Source: Streptomyces amritsarensis (GTDB lineage Bacteria; Actinomycetota; Actinomycetes; Streptomycetales; Streptomycetaceae). Taken from it: DNA of 36,630 nucleotides. The stretch spans positions 8,444 to 45,073 of the forward strand of contig NZ_MQUR01000067.1 in NCBI RefSeq assembly GCF_001953875.1, written 5' to 3'. Under the pieces are notes generated by a model. That model did no database searches. It was not told the DNA's origin and saw only the letters and a list, made by a program, of their open reading frames with translations. Shown here in pieces: positions 16,701 through 23,923 of this stretch. Every line of letters begins with the position of its first letter. Positions within the stretch are counted from its first letter, which is position 1. Position numbers and translations under genes: made by a program.

Positions 16701-17749
16701 TGGGCGACCCGCAGGGTGCGGCAGCGCACCGTGGAGCTCAGGTCCGGGGAGACCCCGAACGCCTGCGGCTCCACCACCGCGCAGCCCTCCGGCTTCGACA
16801 GCCGCGCCAGGGTGACGTCGTAGGCCGCCTGGCCCGCTCCGAGGGCGCTGAGCGCCGTCATGCGGAACGGCGCGGTTCCGGTGAGCTTGCAGTCGAGGGC
16901 GACGCTCCCCGTGTTCTGCCAGTCGTACGCGTCGGCGCAGATCTGCTTCCCGGTCGCGTCGTGCACGATGTGGTGGATGTCCTTGGAGGACGAGTAGCTG
17001 CGCAGCACGTCGTTCGCGACGAGGTCCAGCGTGTAGCAGTCACCGGCCGAGCCGGCCGGCAGGGAGCCCTGGAACACCTTGGGGGCGCCGAGGGTGCGGT
17101 CCGCAGGAGCGACCGTCTTGCAGGTGGTGGAGGAGGCCAGCGGCAGGTACGAGGTCCAGACCTGGGTCTGCGAGCCGGTGCCGTTCTCGACCTTCATCGT
17201 GTAGGTGCCCGCCTGGGCGGCGGGGCAGCGGACCGCCCCGAACGCGTAGTCACCCGAACCCAGCACGTGCTCGCATGTGACGGTGGCGCCCGTGGGCGAC
17301 ACCAGCTTGGGCCGGATGATCCCGGGCGACGTGACGACCTGCAGGACGACCACGTCCGGCGCGGGCAGTGTGAGGGAGAAGGACGCCGTCGTGTTCGGCT
17401 CCACCGCGCAGTTGACGATCACGCTCGGCTGCAAGGCCGCCGGGCAGCCGCCACCGGCCTGAGCGCTCTGCTGGAGCGAACGGACAACGGCCTCGCGGTC
17501 GCCCGCCGGATCGCTCTTCGGCGCTGTGGCCTCGGGCCCCGACACGGGAGCGGCAGCGACAGCGGGCGGCGGCGTCGCTGCGGCAGCGGCTCCGGCCTGA
17601 CCGGAGAACGACCCCAGGAGGCCGAGCAGCAGGGCCCCGGCCGCGACCGCGGCCCTGCCCCTCCCCGGTCTCTCGCGTCTTCTTCTGCCCGACGGCAGCA
17701 ATCTCAAGGGAGCCCCCAGCTCAGCATGTTCCCGTCCGGTGACTGTCAC
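13757..17749 (-). CDS. Giant secreted beta-repeat protein with three C-terminal repeats
   Basis: 1330 residues. An N-terminal Arg-rich stretch and hydrophobic segment (AAVAAGALLLGLLG, ending GQAGAAAAA) form a signal peptide. Residues about 100-850 hold several divergent Cys-containing beta modules with recurring CKLTGTAPFR and a C-Y-T-L or C-L-x-L motif. Residues about 865-955 look like an IPT/TIG Ig-fold (SGISPAAGPAGTWNQAVV). Three related units follow at about 965-1080, 1094-1207 and 1217-1330, each starting (S)RFLDTRDGTG or RLLDTRDGTG and ending IADVTGYY or IADLNGYF. No catalytic site is apparent; a surface or matrix binding protein is likely. The GTG start overlaps the upstream HATPase stop as GTGA. 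A TTG at 17707, preceded by GGGGG, is an alternative giving a shorter signal peptide. Confidence 0.88.
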   Translation of the reverse strand: MTVTGREHAELGAPLRLLPSGRRRRERPGRGRAAVAAGALLLGLLGSFSGQAGAAAAATPPPAVAAAPVSGPEATAPKSDPAGDREAVVRSLQQSAQAGGGCPAALQPSVIVNCAVEPNTTASFSLTLPAPDVVVLQVVTSPGIIRPKLVSPTGATVTCEHVLGSGDYAFGAVRCPAAQAGTYTMKVENGTGSQTQVWTSYLPLASSTTCKTVAPADRTLGAPKVFQGSLPAGSAGDCYTLDLVANDVLRSYSSSKDIHHIVHDATGKQICADAYDWQNTGSVALDCKLTGTAPFRMTALSALGAGQAAYDVTLARLSKPEGCAVVEPQAFGVSPDLSSTVRCRTLRVAQPAWHSFGPVASGPAPVGTLFNAAGAAMPGPCQYGGCDLPVGDHTWAVAPKPEAPAAFGMAFHSAKETRGCTATHDNGLVAGPATGTFGGPGQRLCLTLPTASGKGVYLLDRTPDGGQAVSAVVYDASGLKQCEYSGYHPVCKLTGTAPFRAVLTGTPAKAYALAVHRTGEAAGCAAWPQTGFDATVGAQASLTSGGLQTCLSLPADRHAAAEVLAYSAPYNRASATFYAADPAGNVACIGGSVLTCPLTTGTPYTVMLVGQTADTYKLARRDISATAKCTAPGSTKVGGQAASFDLTSALDARCVRVSGAAADKFWLGARTAGGKDAPSATLQVVDAGGTFRCQQYTAACRVAGSTSYVAIVHTTGYAGKPIHADVDTWKVATSTGWVPECTANRISAAGFPYRSGVLTQASTAYCAVLDMKPSQSFGVGGQFTSNDLAVAATPERSLLGPGVWEGTGTTSKYGCDGYGLCSTESDAQAGQAVLMLSAGRAAPPVEFTMNGSCVTGCTGQQPSLWVSGISPAAGPAGTWNQAVVHGQNLTLGTELMLMPTGTQYEQGPYLKPLSVSPDGTSMKVLVDTTGLQPGLYDVGPYIGHRITKAYTVTAPTTAAKSRFVPHGPSRFLDTRDGTGAARQRVGPGGVVTLQVAGVKGIPANGVTAVVMNVTAVQPTEAGHVMVYPNGQPRPSVSNLNFAPGQIVPNLVTVPVVNGKVDLRNNAGSVDLIADVTGYYTDQAGAGSALNPIAPSRFLDTRDGTGAARQRVGPGGVVTLQVAGVKGVPANGVTAVVMNVTAVQPTEAGHVTVYPNGQAAPGVSNLNFTPGQIVPNLVTVPVVNGKVDLRNNSGSVDLIADVTGYYAAEGSAFSAGAPVRLLDTRDGTGARAGAVSGGSIVSLQVAGVEGVPLTGVTAVVLNVTVTGPTDAGHLIVHPHGTGRPGVSNLNYTAGQTVSNLVVVPVVDGRVTFFNNSGSVHVIADLNGYFTS
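14311..14833. repeat. Near-identical 378-bp-period direct repeat inside the secreted-protein gene
   Basis: 14311-14455 and 14689-14833 are 145-bp segments that I read as identical except for one C/T change (at 14371 versus 14749). The period of 378 bp equals 126 codons, one C-terminal repeat unit. The surrounding units are more diverged. This points to recent duplication or gene conversion. Confidence 0.85.
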
Positions 17750-18225
17750 GACGGGCAGGCGGAGCTTATATGCCCACTACATGAGCCCCGCAGGGGGCAT
17801 GCTCGACGGGTCAGCTCGGCCCAGACCGTCTTGCCGACGATGCGCTCCGTGACGCCCCAGTCGGCGGCGACGGCGTCCACGATGCGCAGGCCGTAGCCGG
17901 ACTCCGCCTGGTAGGCGTGCGGCTGGACGGCCGGGCGGCGGTCGCGGCGGGCGTCGGAGACCTCGATACGCAGGAGCTCTTCCAGGAGCGTCAGCTTCAG
18001 CTCGAAGTCCCGCCCCGGGACACGTCCGTGCCGGACGGCGTTGGCCGCGAGCTCGGCCACGAGGAGCCCGGCGTCGGCGGACAGCACGGTGGATTCGGGG
18101 AAGCCCCACGCGTCGAGCTCGACAAGGGCCAGCTGTCGGGCGAGCCGGGCCCCGCGGCGGGTGCTGGTGAAACGCTGAGTGAACACGCGTACGAGGGTCC
18201 GGGCGCGGCCGGAGGGTGCGGTCAT
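17746..18225 (-). CDS. RsbW-like HATPase (anti-sigma-type ATP-binding protein)
   Basis: 159 residues with a GHKL/HATPase_c_2 fold. The N box is LLVAELAANAVRHG, the G1 box is IEVSDARRDRRP and the G2 region is SGYGLRIVDAVAADWGV. There is no dimerisation His or receiver, as expected for RsbW-like single-domain proteins. In WhiJ/AbaA-type loci such a gene stands beside an XRE regulator and a DUF397 gene, and both are present here on the opposite strand. The last 20 residues (TRRACPLRGSC and on) extend beyond the usual end. Its TGA stop overlaps the GTG of the giant secreted protein by four bases, suggesting coupled translation. It may be a serine kinase of an anti-sigma antagonist or act through protein binding. 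Confidence 0.9.
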   Translation of the reverse strand: MTAPSGRARTLVRVFTQRFTSTRRGARLARQLALVELDAWGFPESTVLSADAGLLVAELAANAVRHGRVPGRDFELKLTLLEELLRIEVSDARRDRRPAVQPHAYQAESGYGLRIVDAVAADWGVTERIVGKTVWAELTRRACPLRGSCSGHISSACPS

Positions 18226-18267
18226 GACGCCAACATCCCGCCCGACCAGGCCCGTTCAACACCACCC

Positions 18268-18296
18268 GGACTCGTACAAACCAACTGTACGAGTCC
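18268..18296. promoter_or_regulatory. Perfect 11-bp-arm palindrome between HATPase and XRE genes
   Basis: GGACTCGTACA and TGTACGAGTCC flank AACCAAC. It lies 43 bp upstream of the HATPase ATG and 59 bp upstream of the XRE ATG, so it could control both divergent units. It is the strongest dyad in the window outside terminators and is a good candidate binding site for the XRE protein itself. Confidence 0.75.
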
Positions 18297-18354
18297 ACTC
18301 CCTGGACAGGCGTGGTCACGGTGCGTGAGGCTGCCTGTCGGGGAGGTGGCCGCC

Positions 18355-19191
18355 ATGGTGAGTGCCGAGGACAGCGGTGACGGAGGGGTCGAGCCGGACG
18401 ACAACCTGCGCAGTTTCGGCGAGACGGTCAAGGCCTCCCGCAAGCGCGCCGGCCTGCCCCAGGAGCAGCTGGCCCCGCTGATCGGGTACTCGGTGCAGTA
18501 CGTCGGCTCGGTCGAGCAGGGCCGCCGCCACCCGTCGCAGAAGTTCGTGCACAAGACGGAAGCGGTCCTGGACACCTTCGGCGTCATCGACATCGCGGCG
18601 CGGCAGCTGACCCGGCGGCGCGGCCTGGCGACGTGGTTCCGGCGGTGGGCGGAGCTGGAGGAGGTGGCCGTCACCCTCAACACGTACGAGTGCCGGTCCG
18701 TACCGGGGCTCCTCCAGCCGGAGTCCTATGCCCGCGCCCTGATCGACAACGTCCCGCCCCTGGCCACCCCTGAGGAGGCGGAGGCCCGAGTCGCGGTCCG
18801 TCTGGAACGGCAGAAGCTGCTCCACCGCACCCCCTACGCCCTCTTCAGCTTCGTCATCGAGCAGGCGCTGATCGAGCGGCGGACGGGCGGGCCGCAGGTC
18901 ACCCGGGAGCTGATCGACCGGCTCCTGGAGTGCGGGGACCTGCCCAACGTCGACGTCCAGATCATGCCGCTGGTCCAACCGGTGCACGCGGGCACCGACG
19001 GCCCCTTCCAACTCCTGGAAACCGATGAACACGAGTGGCTGGGCTACAGCGAGGGGCAGAAGACAGGCCAGGTCATCACCGACCCGAAAGCCATCAGCGT
19101 GCTCCACCAGCGGTATGCCAAACTTCGCATCCAGGCCCTCAATCCGGCGGACAGCACGGGCCTGTTGATGCGAATGCGAGGTTCCCTGTGA
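18355..19191 (+). CDS. XRE-family regulator with DUF5753 (WhiJ type)
   Basis: 278 residues. The XRE helix-turn-helix is at about residues 18-75 (FGETVKASRKRAGLPQEQLAPLIG, then YVGSVEQGRRHPS). DUF5753 follows from about residue 105 (YECRSVPGLLQPESYARAL, then EARVAVRLERQKLL and the C-terminal ISVLHQRYAKLRIQAL). The ATG is chosen because GGAGG lies at 18342-18346; a GTG three bases later is nearly as good. The DUF397 gene starts inside its stop (GTGA overlap), so both are translated together. With the divergent HATPase it forms a WhiJ/AbaA-like triad; WhiJ paralogues influence development in Streptomyces. It is only distantly related to the regulator at 138. Confidence 0.93.
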   Translation: MVSAEDSGDGGVEPDDNLRSFGETVKASRKRAGLPQEQLAPLIGYSVQYVGSVEQGRRHPSQKFVHKTEAVLDTFGVIDIAARQLTRRRGLATWFRRWAELEEVAVTLNTYECRSVPGLLQPESYARALIDNVPPLATPEEAEARVAVRLERQKLLHRTPYALFSFVIEQALIERRTGGPQVTRELIDRLLECGDLPNVDVQIMPLVQPVHAGTDGPFQLLETDEHEWLGYSEGQKTGQVITDPKAISVLHQRYAKLRIQALNPADSTGLLMRMRGSL

Positions 19192-19436
19192 ACAGCTCCG
19201 ACTTGCGGTGGTTCAAGAGCAGCTACAGCGGAAGCGAGGGCGACAGCTGCGTCGAGGTCGCCCTCTCCTGGCACAAGTCCACGTACAGCGGCAGCCAGGG
19301 CGACGACTGCGTCGAGGTCGCCGCCTGCCCCGGCGCCGTGCACGTCCGGGACTCCAAGGTGACGGCCGGCCCCGAGCTGGCCGTCACCCCTGGCGTCTGG
19401 ACCGCGTTCCTGGGCGGCGTCACCGCCACCCGCTGA
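19188..19436 (+). CDS. DUF397 protein with duplicated N-terminal motif
   Basis: 82 residues. The DUF397 signature is present twice in tandem: LRWFKSSYSGSEGDSCVEV at residues about 5-23 and WHKSTYSGSQGDDCVEV at about 27-43, followed by one copy of the rest (VRDSK, then WTAFL). The two copies are about 60 bp apart at DNA level and clearly similar. The GTG start overlaps the regulator stop by four bases, so production is tied to the regulator. As partner of an XRE/DUF5753 protein it probably modulates DNA binding; this is family knowledge, not visible here. Confidence 0.9.
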   Translation: MNSSDLRWFKSSYSGSEGDSCVEVALSWHKSTYSGSQGDDCVEVAACPGAVHVRDSKVTAGPELAVTPGVWTAFLGGVTATR

Positions 19437-19448
19437 GCGGCGGCGCGG

Positions 19449-20066
19449 CTACCGCTCCCCGGTCTCCTCCTCGGAGGGGAACCGGGCGAGCGGGGCCTCG
19501 CGCTCGAAGAAGGTCTTGGCGCGGGTCAGCGCACGCTCGTCGCCCCGTACCTGGCCGGGTCGGGAGCCGTTGCCGAGCAGGACCCCGCCGAAGCGCATCC
19601 GCAGGTAGGCGGCGGTGTTGTTCAGGCTGGCGATCATGCCGTCGGCGGTGTCCTCTTCCTCCTCGGCCATGACCGTGACGCCCCACAGGGTGCGGCCGGA
19701 CATCCGCTTCTTGAAGTCGAGGGCGGGCACGCCCAGCCAGCCGGACCAGTAGTCGAGGTAGCGCTTGGTGTTGGCGGAGACGGCATACCAGTAGAGGGGC
19801 GAGGCGATGACGATGTCGGTGGCCTCCAGCGTGAGCCGGCGCAGCTCCTCCTCCTGCTCGCTCACCGGCCAGGTCCCGTCCTCGTGCCGGCCGTCCTGGA
19901 AGTCGGGCAGCGGGTGCTTCGCCAGGTCGACCCAGCGCTGCGGGATGCCTGCGGGAAGCTGTTCGGCGGCTGCCCGGGCGAGGATCTCGGTGTTGCCCTC
20001 CGGCCGGGAGCTGCCGAGGACGAAGAGGAACGAACGGTCGGTGTCGTCAATTCTGTCGGTCGTCAT
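19449..20066 (-). CDS. NADPH-dependent FMN reductase / flavodoxin-fold protein
   Basis: 205 residues, flavodoxin-like. The FMN phosphate loop is LGSSRPEGNTEILARA (residues about 17-32) and the second flavin loop is SPLYWYAVSANTKRYLDYW. This is the NAD(P)H-dependent FMN reductase/quinone reductase group, which transfers hydride from NADPH through FMN to quinones or other acceptors. The ATG at 20066 is chosen over a longer frame to 20144 because the latter is compositionally odd; GGGAG lies about 12 bases upstream. It is convergent with the DUF397 gene, 12 bp away. It could supply reduced flavin to LLM enzymes elsewhere in the window, but nothing links it to their operators. Confidence 0.9.
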   Translation of the reverse strand: MTTDRIDDTDRSFLFVLGSSRPEGNTEILARAAAEQLPAGIPQRWVDLAKHPLPDFQDGRHEDGTWPVSEQEEELRRLTLEATDIVIASPLYWYAVSANTKRYLDYWSGWLGVPALDFKKRMSGRTLWGVTVMAEEEEDTADGMIASLNNTAAYLRMRFGGVLLGNGSRPGQVRGDERALTRAKTFFEREAPLARFPSEEETGER

Positions 20067-20164
20067 GCGGCGTGCAACTCCCCGGCCCCCGGACCCATTC
20101 CGTCCGCAAGCAGGGGCGGGCCCATGACCACCACAGCCGGACACATCGAGGGGAACGGATCGGC

Positions 20165-20473
20165 ATGGCCGGCGCGCAGACTCAGTACGCGGAAAGAGGA
20201 GGCCGGTCCACGTGCCCGGGCAACGCAGACGCAGGCAGAGGCGGCAGCGGCACGAGGAGCGGCACCGGCCGGAAGCCGTCCCCGGCCGCTGGGAGCCGCT
20301 TCTACGAGACGCAGGAGCAGGCGGAGCTGAGGGAGTTCCTGCGCCGCCTCCGGGACGAGGGCAGGGTCACCGACCCGGCGCACATCCGGATCGACACCTT
20401 CTGCGGCCGCCTCACCCACCCGACGGCCTACCGGGTCAGCGTCTACGTCCCCGACGCGTCGTTGGGGAGGTAG
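20165..20473 (+). CDS. Small hypothetical protein
   Basis: About 102 residues from an ATG preceded by GAGGGGAA at 20148-20155. The first 40 residues are Gly/Arg/Ser-rich and unstructured. The last 60 have strong third-position GC bias and look folded: an acidic helix (FYETQEQAELREFLRRLRDEG) and then strands (AHIRIDTFCGRL, TAYRVSVYVPDASL). I do not recognise the family. The start could lie further downstream. It stands 57 bp before the VOC gene on the same strand. Confidence 0.6.
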   Translation: MAGAQTQYAERGGRSTCPGNADAGRGGSGTRSGTGRKPSPAAGSRFYETQEQAELREFLRRLRDEGRVTDPAHIRIDTFCGRLTHPTAYRVSVYVPDASLGR

Positions 20474-20530
20474 ACGCCGGTCGCGGGTCACCTGTGTCCC
20501 CGCCGGGCGGGATTCCGTACGCTGGCGATC

Positions 20531-20929
20531 GTGATCGATCCGCGTACGCATGTCCGCGTCGCCCGCCCGTCGCTGGACCTGGCGGCAGCCGAGCGCTTCT
20601 ACGTCGACGGGCTCGGCCTGGAAGTGCAGTGGCGGAGCGTCGAGAGCGTGCCCGGTGAGCACGACCTGCTGATGGTCGGACCGGCCGGGGGCGGCTGGCA
20701 CTTCGAGCTCACCCGGGACCCCGCCCGTCCGATCCTGCCCGCGCCGACCGTGGACGACCTGTTCGTGCTGTACCTCGGCGAGGAGCCGGACGAGGCCCTC
20801 GTGCGGCGGCTGGTCGAGCACGGCGGGACGCGGGTCGCCGCCCACAACCCGTACTGGGACCAGTGGGGGGTGACCGTCGCCGACCCCGACGGCTACCGGC
20901 TGGTGCTCTGCTCGCGCACCTGGGGCTGA
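20531..20929 (+). CDS. VOC (glyoxalase/bleomycin-resistance fold) family protein
   Basis: 132 residues. It has the vicinal-oxygen-chelate pattern: VARPSLDLAAAERFYVDGLGLEV at the N terminus and NPYWDQWGVTVADPDGYRLVLCSR at the C terminus. The metal-binding positions are only partly conserved (H-F-E-L in the middle), so enzyme activity is uncertain. GTG start. Its last 37 bp overlap the convergent DUF4239 gene, so the two messages are antisense at their ends. Confidence 0.88.
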   Translation: MIDPRTHVRVARPSLDLAAAERFYVDGLGLEVQWRSVESVPGEHDLLMVGPAGGGWHFELTRDPARPILPAPTVDDLFVLYLGEEPDEALVRRLVEHGGTRVAAHNPYWDQWGVTVADPDGYRLVLCSRTWG

Positions 20930-21738
20930 ACCGCCGGGGCGTCGCCGTCGGGCGCCCAGAACCGCGCCAGGACCGCCTCCTTGTACGGCCTCGGGCTCAC
21001 GCTCAGGTCCCCGGCGAAGGGCCGGTCCAGGGCCACCACCAGCAGCAGGCTGAAGCCGATCAGTCCGGCCACCGCCGACACGAAGAGCAGCTGCATCTTC
21101 AGGCTGCGCAGCCCGAAGCAGAAGGTGAGCGGGACGATCACGAAGGCCCCGCCGTACACCAGCACCTGGAGCAGGACCGGCAGGGAGGTCTCGGCCATCG
21201 TGATCCGGGCGCGGCGCTGCGAGTTGAGGTCGTTCAGGCGGGTGACGGCTTCCGCGTAGAAGGTCTCGGCGCGCGGGCCCTGCGGCTCGTAGGCCAGGAG
21301 GGCCCGGTACAGGCCGTGCGTCTGCGCGCCGGTCGCCTCGTAGCTCGGCCGCCCCTCGCGCATCAGGGGCCACTGCACCTCGACGACGGCGTGGGAGTAG
21401 GCGCCGACGGCCGCGTGCACGCGGGCGCGGTCGGCCGCGGGGAAGGCGTCGGCGCTGCGCACGACTGCGGCCAGGTCGCCGGCCTCGGCGGCGACGATGT
21501 TCTGGGTGTTCTCCCGCTGCGTCCACAGGGTGACGACGACGAAGGCGAGGATGATGCCGTAGATCGCGCCGAACATGCCGAGCGCGACCCCGACCATCTC
21601 GTTGTGCTCGCCCTGGGCGAGGTGGGGGAAGCGGCGGCGGGCGGCCACGCTCCCGGCCGCGGCGAGGCCGGTGAGGCCGCCCACGAGCAGGACGGCGATG
21701 AAGAAGATGCTGACGTGGTTGAGCAGCCAGAGGATCAT
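20893..21738 (-). CDS. DUF4239 (bestrophin-like) membrane protein
   Basis: 281 residues. Two transmembrane helices lie at the N terminus (HVSIFFIAVLLVGGLTGLAAAG; MFGAIYGIILAFVVVTLW) and two near the C terminus (VLLQVLVYGGAFVIVPLTF; LLFVSAVAGLIGFSLLLVVAL), with a soluble helical domain between (residues about 75-180, including DLNSQRRARI). This layout is that of DUF4239 proteins, which resemble bestrophin channels. Function in bacteria is not established. The ATG start has only a weak ribosome site. Confidence 0.85.
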   Translation of the reverse strand: MILWLLNHVSIFFIAVLLVGGLTGLAAAGSVAARRRFPHLAQGEHNEMVGVALGMFGAIYGIILAFVVVTLWTQRENTQNIVAAEAGDLAAVVRSADAFPAADRARVHAAVGAYSHAVVEVQWPLMREGRPSYEATGAQTHGLYRALLAYEPQGPRAETFYAEAVTRLNDLNSQRRARITMAETSLPVLLQVLVYGGAFVIVPLTFCFGLRSLKMQLLFVSAVAGLIGFSLLLVVALDRPFAGDLSVSPRPYKEAVLARFWAPDGDAPAVQPQVREQSTSR

Positions 21739-21758
21739 GCGCTGCTCAACGAACGCCT

Positions 21759-21780
21759 CCGGCCGCCGTACCGCGGCCGG
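21759..21780 (-). terminator. Hairpin after small secreted protein gene
   Basis: CCGGCCGC and GCGGCCGG form a perfect 8-bp stem with a 6-base loop, 14 bp past the stop of the gene at 21794-22087 and 21 bp before the DUF4239 start. Confidence 0.5.
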
Positions 21781-21793
21781 TAGACGGCCGGGG

Positions 21794-22087
21794 TCAGCCG
21801 ACCTTCGGGGTCTTCGGCAGTCCGGCGTCCAGGGCCGAGCCGGCGCCTCCGAGTGAGCTGTCGGTCGCCTTCGTGGCGGAGCCGACCGCGCCCTGGGTCA
21901 CCGCGACCGCCGTCTTCGCGTCCTGGACGGTCTGGGCGGGGTGGTCGGCGATGTCGACGACACGGCCGACGAGCGGCGCCGCCCCGGCCGCCGGCTCGTC
22001 GGCGGCGTGCGCGGCGGCGGGAACGAGTGCGAGGGCGGCACCGCCGGACAGGACCAGGGCGGCAAGGGTGCGCTTGATGGCAGTCAT
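21794..22087 (-). CDS. Small secreted hypothetical protein
   Basis: 97 residues. A clear signal peptide (MTAIKRTLAALVLSGGAALALV, cleavage after AHA near residue 28) leaves a mature protein of about 69 residues rich in Ala, Gly, Thr and Val with no cysteine. It looks like the small exported proteins common in Streptomyces. No function can be assigned. ATG start; a GGGAGG lies about 14 bases upstream, rather far. Confidence 0.75.
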   Translation of the reverse strand: MTAIKRTLAALVLSGGAALALVPAAAHAADEPAAGAAPLVGRVVDIADHPAQTVQDAKTAVAVTQGAVGSATKATDSSLGGAGSALDAGLPKTPKVG

Positions 22088-22145
22088 GCCCGGCCCAACG
22101 ACCTCCCGCGGCCGAGGTCACCGCCGGCCCACCCCTTAGGAGTGA

Positions 22146-22247
22146 CTCCGGTCATCGACCGGGGCCCTCGCCGCCTATGTCCGCGCTCTCGGCGGCAAGC
22201 TCAAGATCGTGGCCGAGTTCGGGGACGAGCAGTACGTCCTCGGGTAG
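22146..22247 (+). pseudogene. C-terminal remnant of an XRE/HigA-type antitoxin-like gene
   Basis: A 33-codon frame after a stop at 22143 ends LAAYVRALGGKLKIVAEFGD and four further residues before TAG. This matches the usual C-terminal helix and strand of small XRE/HigA-type proteins (L-x-x-Y-V-x-A-L-G-G-x-L). No start codon or helix-turn-helix precedes it, so it is a truncated gene end. Confidence 0.6.
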
Positions 22248-22271
22248 GAAGTACGGCCGCCGGGAACGCCG

Positions 22272-22306
22272 GCGGCCCCGGATCGGGGGAATCGATCCGG
22301 GGCCGC
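22272..22306 (-). terminator. Strong terminator after the APC permease
   Basis: GCGGCCCCGGATC and GATCCGGGGCCGC form a perfect 13-bp stem with a 9-base loop, 35 bp past the permease stop. Confidence 0.8.
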
Positions 22307-22340
22307 GGGGATGACTCGGCGGGTGTGTTCGGGGCAGGGG

Positions 22341-23891
22341 TCAGTCCTCGACCACCAGGGCCGGGGTGGACTTCGTCAGGACCTCGCCGCGGAAGAAGGC
22401 CGGGCTGCGGCGCTGGGTGATCAGCATGATGACCGCGCCCAGGAGGAGCAGGCCCACTCCGATGACGAAGACGCTGCCCACGCCGAAGAGCGAGGAGCCG
22501 GAGCCGTAGGCCGGGTCCCACATGTCGTACATCGTCTGGAAGAAGACCGCGGCGAGCATGAGGCCGCCGACGCCCGGCAGGATGCCCTTGACGAGGAGGT
22601 CGCGGGCCGAGGAGCGCAGGTCCGCGCGGAAGAACCAGACGCAGGCGAAGGCCGTGATCGAGTAGTAGAAGCAGATCATGAGGCCGAGGGCGTAGATCGT
22701 GTCGATCAGGACGTTCTCGCTGACCAGCGTCATCACCGCGTAGAAGAGGCCGGTGGCGATGCCCGCCATGACGGTGGCGCGGCCCGGGGTCTTGAAGCGG
22801 GGGTGGACCTTGGCGAAGGAGGTCGGCAGGGCTTCGTAGGTGCTCATCGACAGGACCGTGCGGGCCACCGGGATGAAGGTGGTCTGCAGGCTCGCGGCGG
22901 CGGAGGCCAGGACCGCGACGAAGAGCAGCACCCCGAGACCGGAGCCCATGATCGGCTCGGCGAGGGAGGCGAAGACGTTGTCCGCGGTCTGCTCGTTGCC
23001 GAGGCCGTTGCCCTCGGTGCCGACACCGGCGTACATCTGGGCGGCGATGGCGACGACCAGGTACGAGGCGACGATGACGACCATGGCGAGCATCGCGGCG
23101 CGGCCGGGCGTCTTGGCGCTGCCGACGCTCTCCTCGTTGACGGACAGACAGGCGTCCCAGCCCCAGTAGATGAAGATCGAGAGGGAGAGGCCGGCCGTGA
23201 AGGCGGCGAGCGACTCGACGGCGAAGGGGTTCATCCAGGACCACGAGAAGGCGAGTGAGCCCGCGACCTCGTCGGACTTGGTGATGGCCATGTAGGCGAA
23301 CATCGCCAGCACCGTGAGCTGAAGGCCGACCAGGACGTACTGGACCCACTTGGTGGCGGTGATGCCGCGGTAGCTGATCGCGGTGGCGATCGCGATGAAG
23401 ACCAGGGTGGTGAGGATGTGGACGAACTTGTTGTCGTCCAGCGCGGCGAGGTCGGCGCTGCCGCTCAGTTCGCCCACGAGGAGATAGAAGAAGTTGGTGG
23501 CCACGCCGGCGAGGTTGGAGAGCACGACGACCGTGGCGACCAGCAGGCCCCAGCCGCACATCCAGCCGACGCGGGGGCCGAAGGCCTTGACCGACCAGGT
23601 GAAGGAGGTGCCGCAGTCGGGGATCGCCTTGTTCAGGGCGCGGTAGGCGAAGGCCACCAGCAGCATGGGGATGAATCCGGCCAGAAAGATGGCCGGCATC
23701 TGGACGCCGACCTCGCTGACCGTGGGACCGAGTGTGGCCGTCAGGCAGTAGACGGGGGCGACCGTCGATACGCCGATGACGGCGTTGCCCACGAGCCCGA
23801 CGGAATTGCCGCCGAGCCCCTTGCCGCGTACGCCCCCGGCGACGCCGCTTACCGTGTCTCCGGCCTGAGGCCGAACATCCAGCTGAGTCAT
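22341..23891 (-). CDS. APC-superfamily amino acid permease
   Basis: 516 residues with about twelve or more transmembrane helices. The first helix has the APC unwound-helix signature (VGNAVIGVSTVAPVYCL), followed by PAIFLAGFIPMLLVAFAYRALN and the conserved DCGTSFTW near residue 95. The cytoplasmic loop with SVNEESVGSAKTPGRAAM fits the family. It imports amino acids or related amines by proton symport or exchange. Substrate cannot be told from sequence. Transcribed alone, with a strong terminator and a divergent upstream region containing a perfect TCCGGAC dyad. Confidence 0.93.
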   Translation of the reverse strand: MTQLDVRPQAGDTVSGVAGGVRGKGLGGNSVGLVGNAVIGVSTVAPVYCLTATLGPTVSEVGVQMPAIFLAGFIPMLLVAFAYRALNKAIPDCGTSFTWSVKAFGPRVGWMCGWGLLVATVVVLSNLAGVATNFFYLLVGELSGSADLAALDDNKFVHILTTLVFIAIATAISYRGITATKWVQYVLVGLQLTVLAMFAYMAITKSDEVAGSLAFSWSWMNPFAVESLAAFTAGLSLSIFIYWGWDACLSVNEESVGSAKTPGRAAMLAMVVIVASYLVVAIAAQMYAGVGTEGNGLGNEQTADNVFASLAEPIMGSGLGVLLFVAVLASAAASLQTTFIPVARTVLSMSTYEALPTSFAKVHPRFKTPGRATVMAGIATGLFYAVMTLVSENVLIDTIYALGLMICFYYSITAFACVWFFRADLRSSARDLLVKGILPGVGGLMLAAVFFQTMYDMWDPAYGSGSSLFGVGSVFVIGVGLLLLGAVIMLITQRRSPAFFRGEVLTKSTPALVVED

Positions 23892-23923
23892 GGGTCAGGA
23901 CGTTAGAGGGTGCGTTTTCCACA

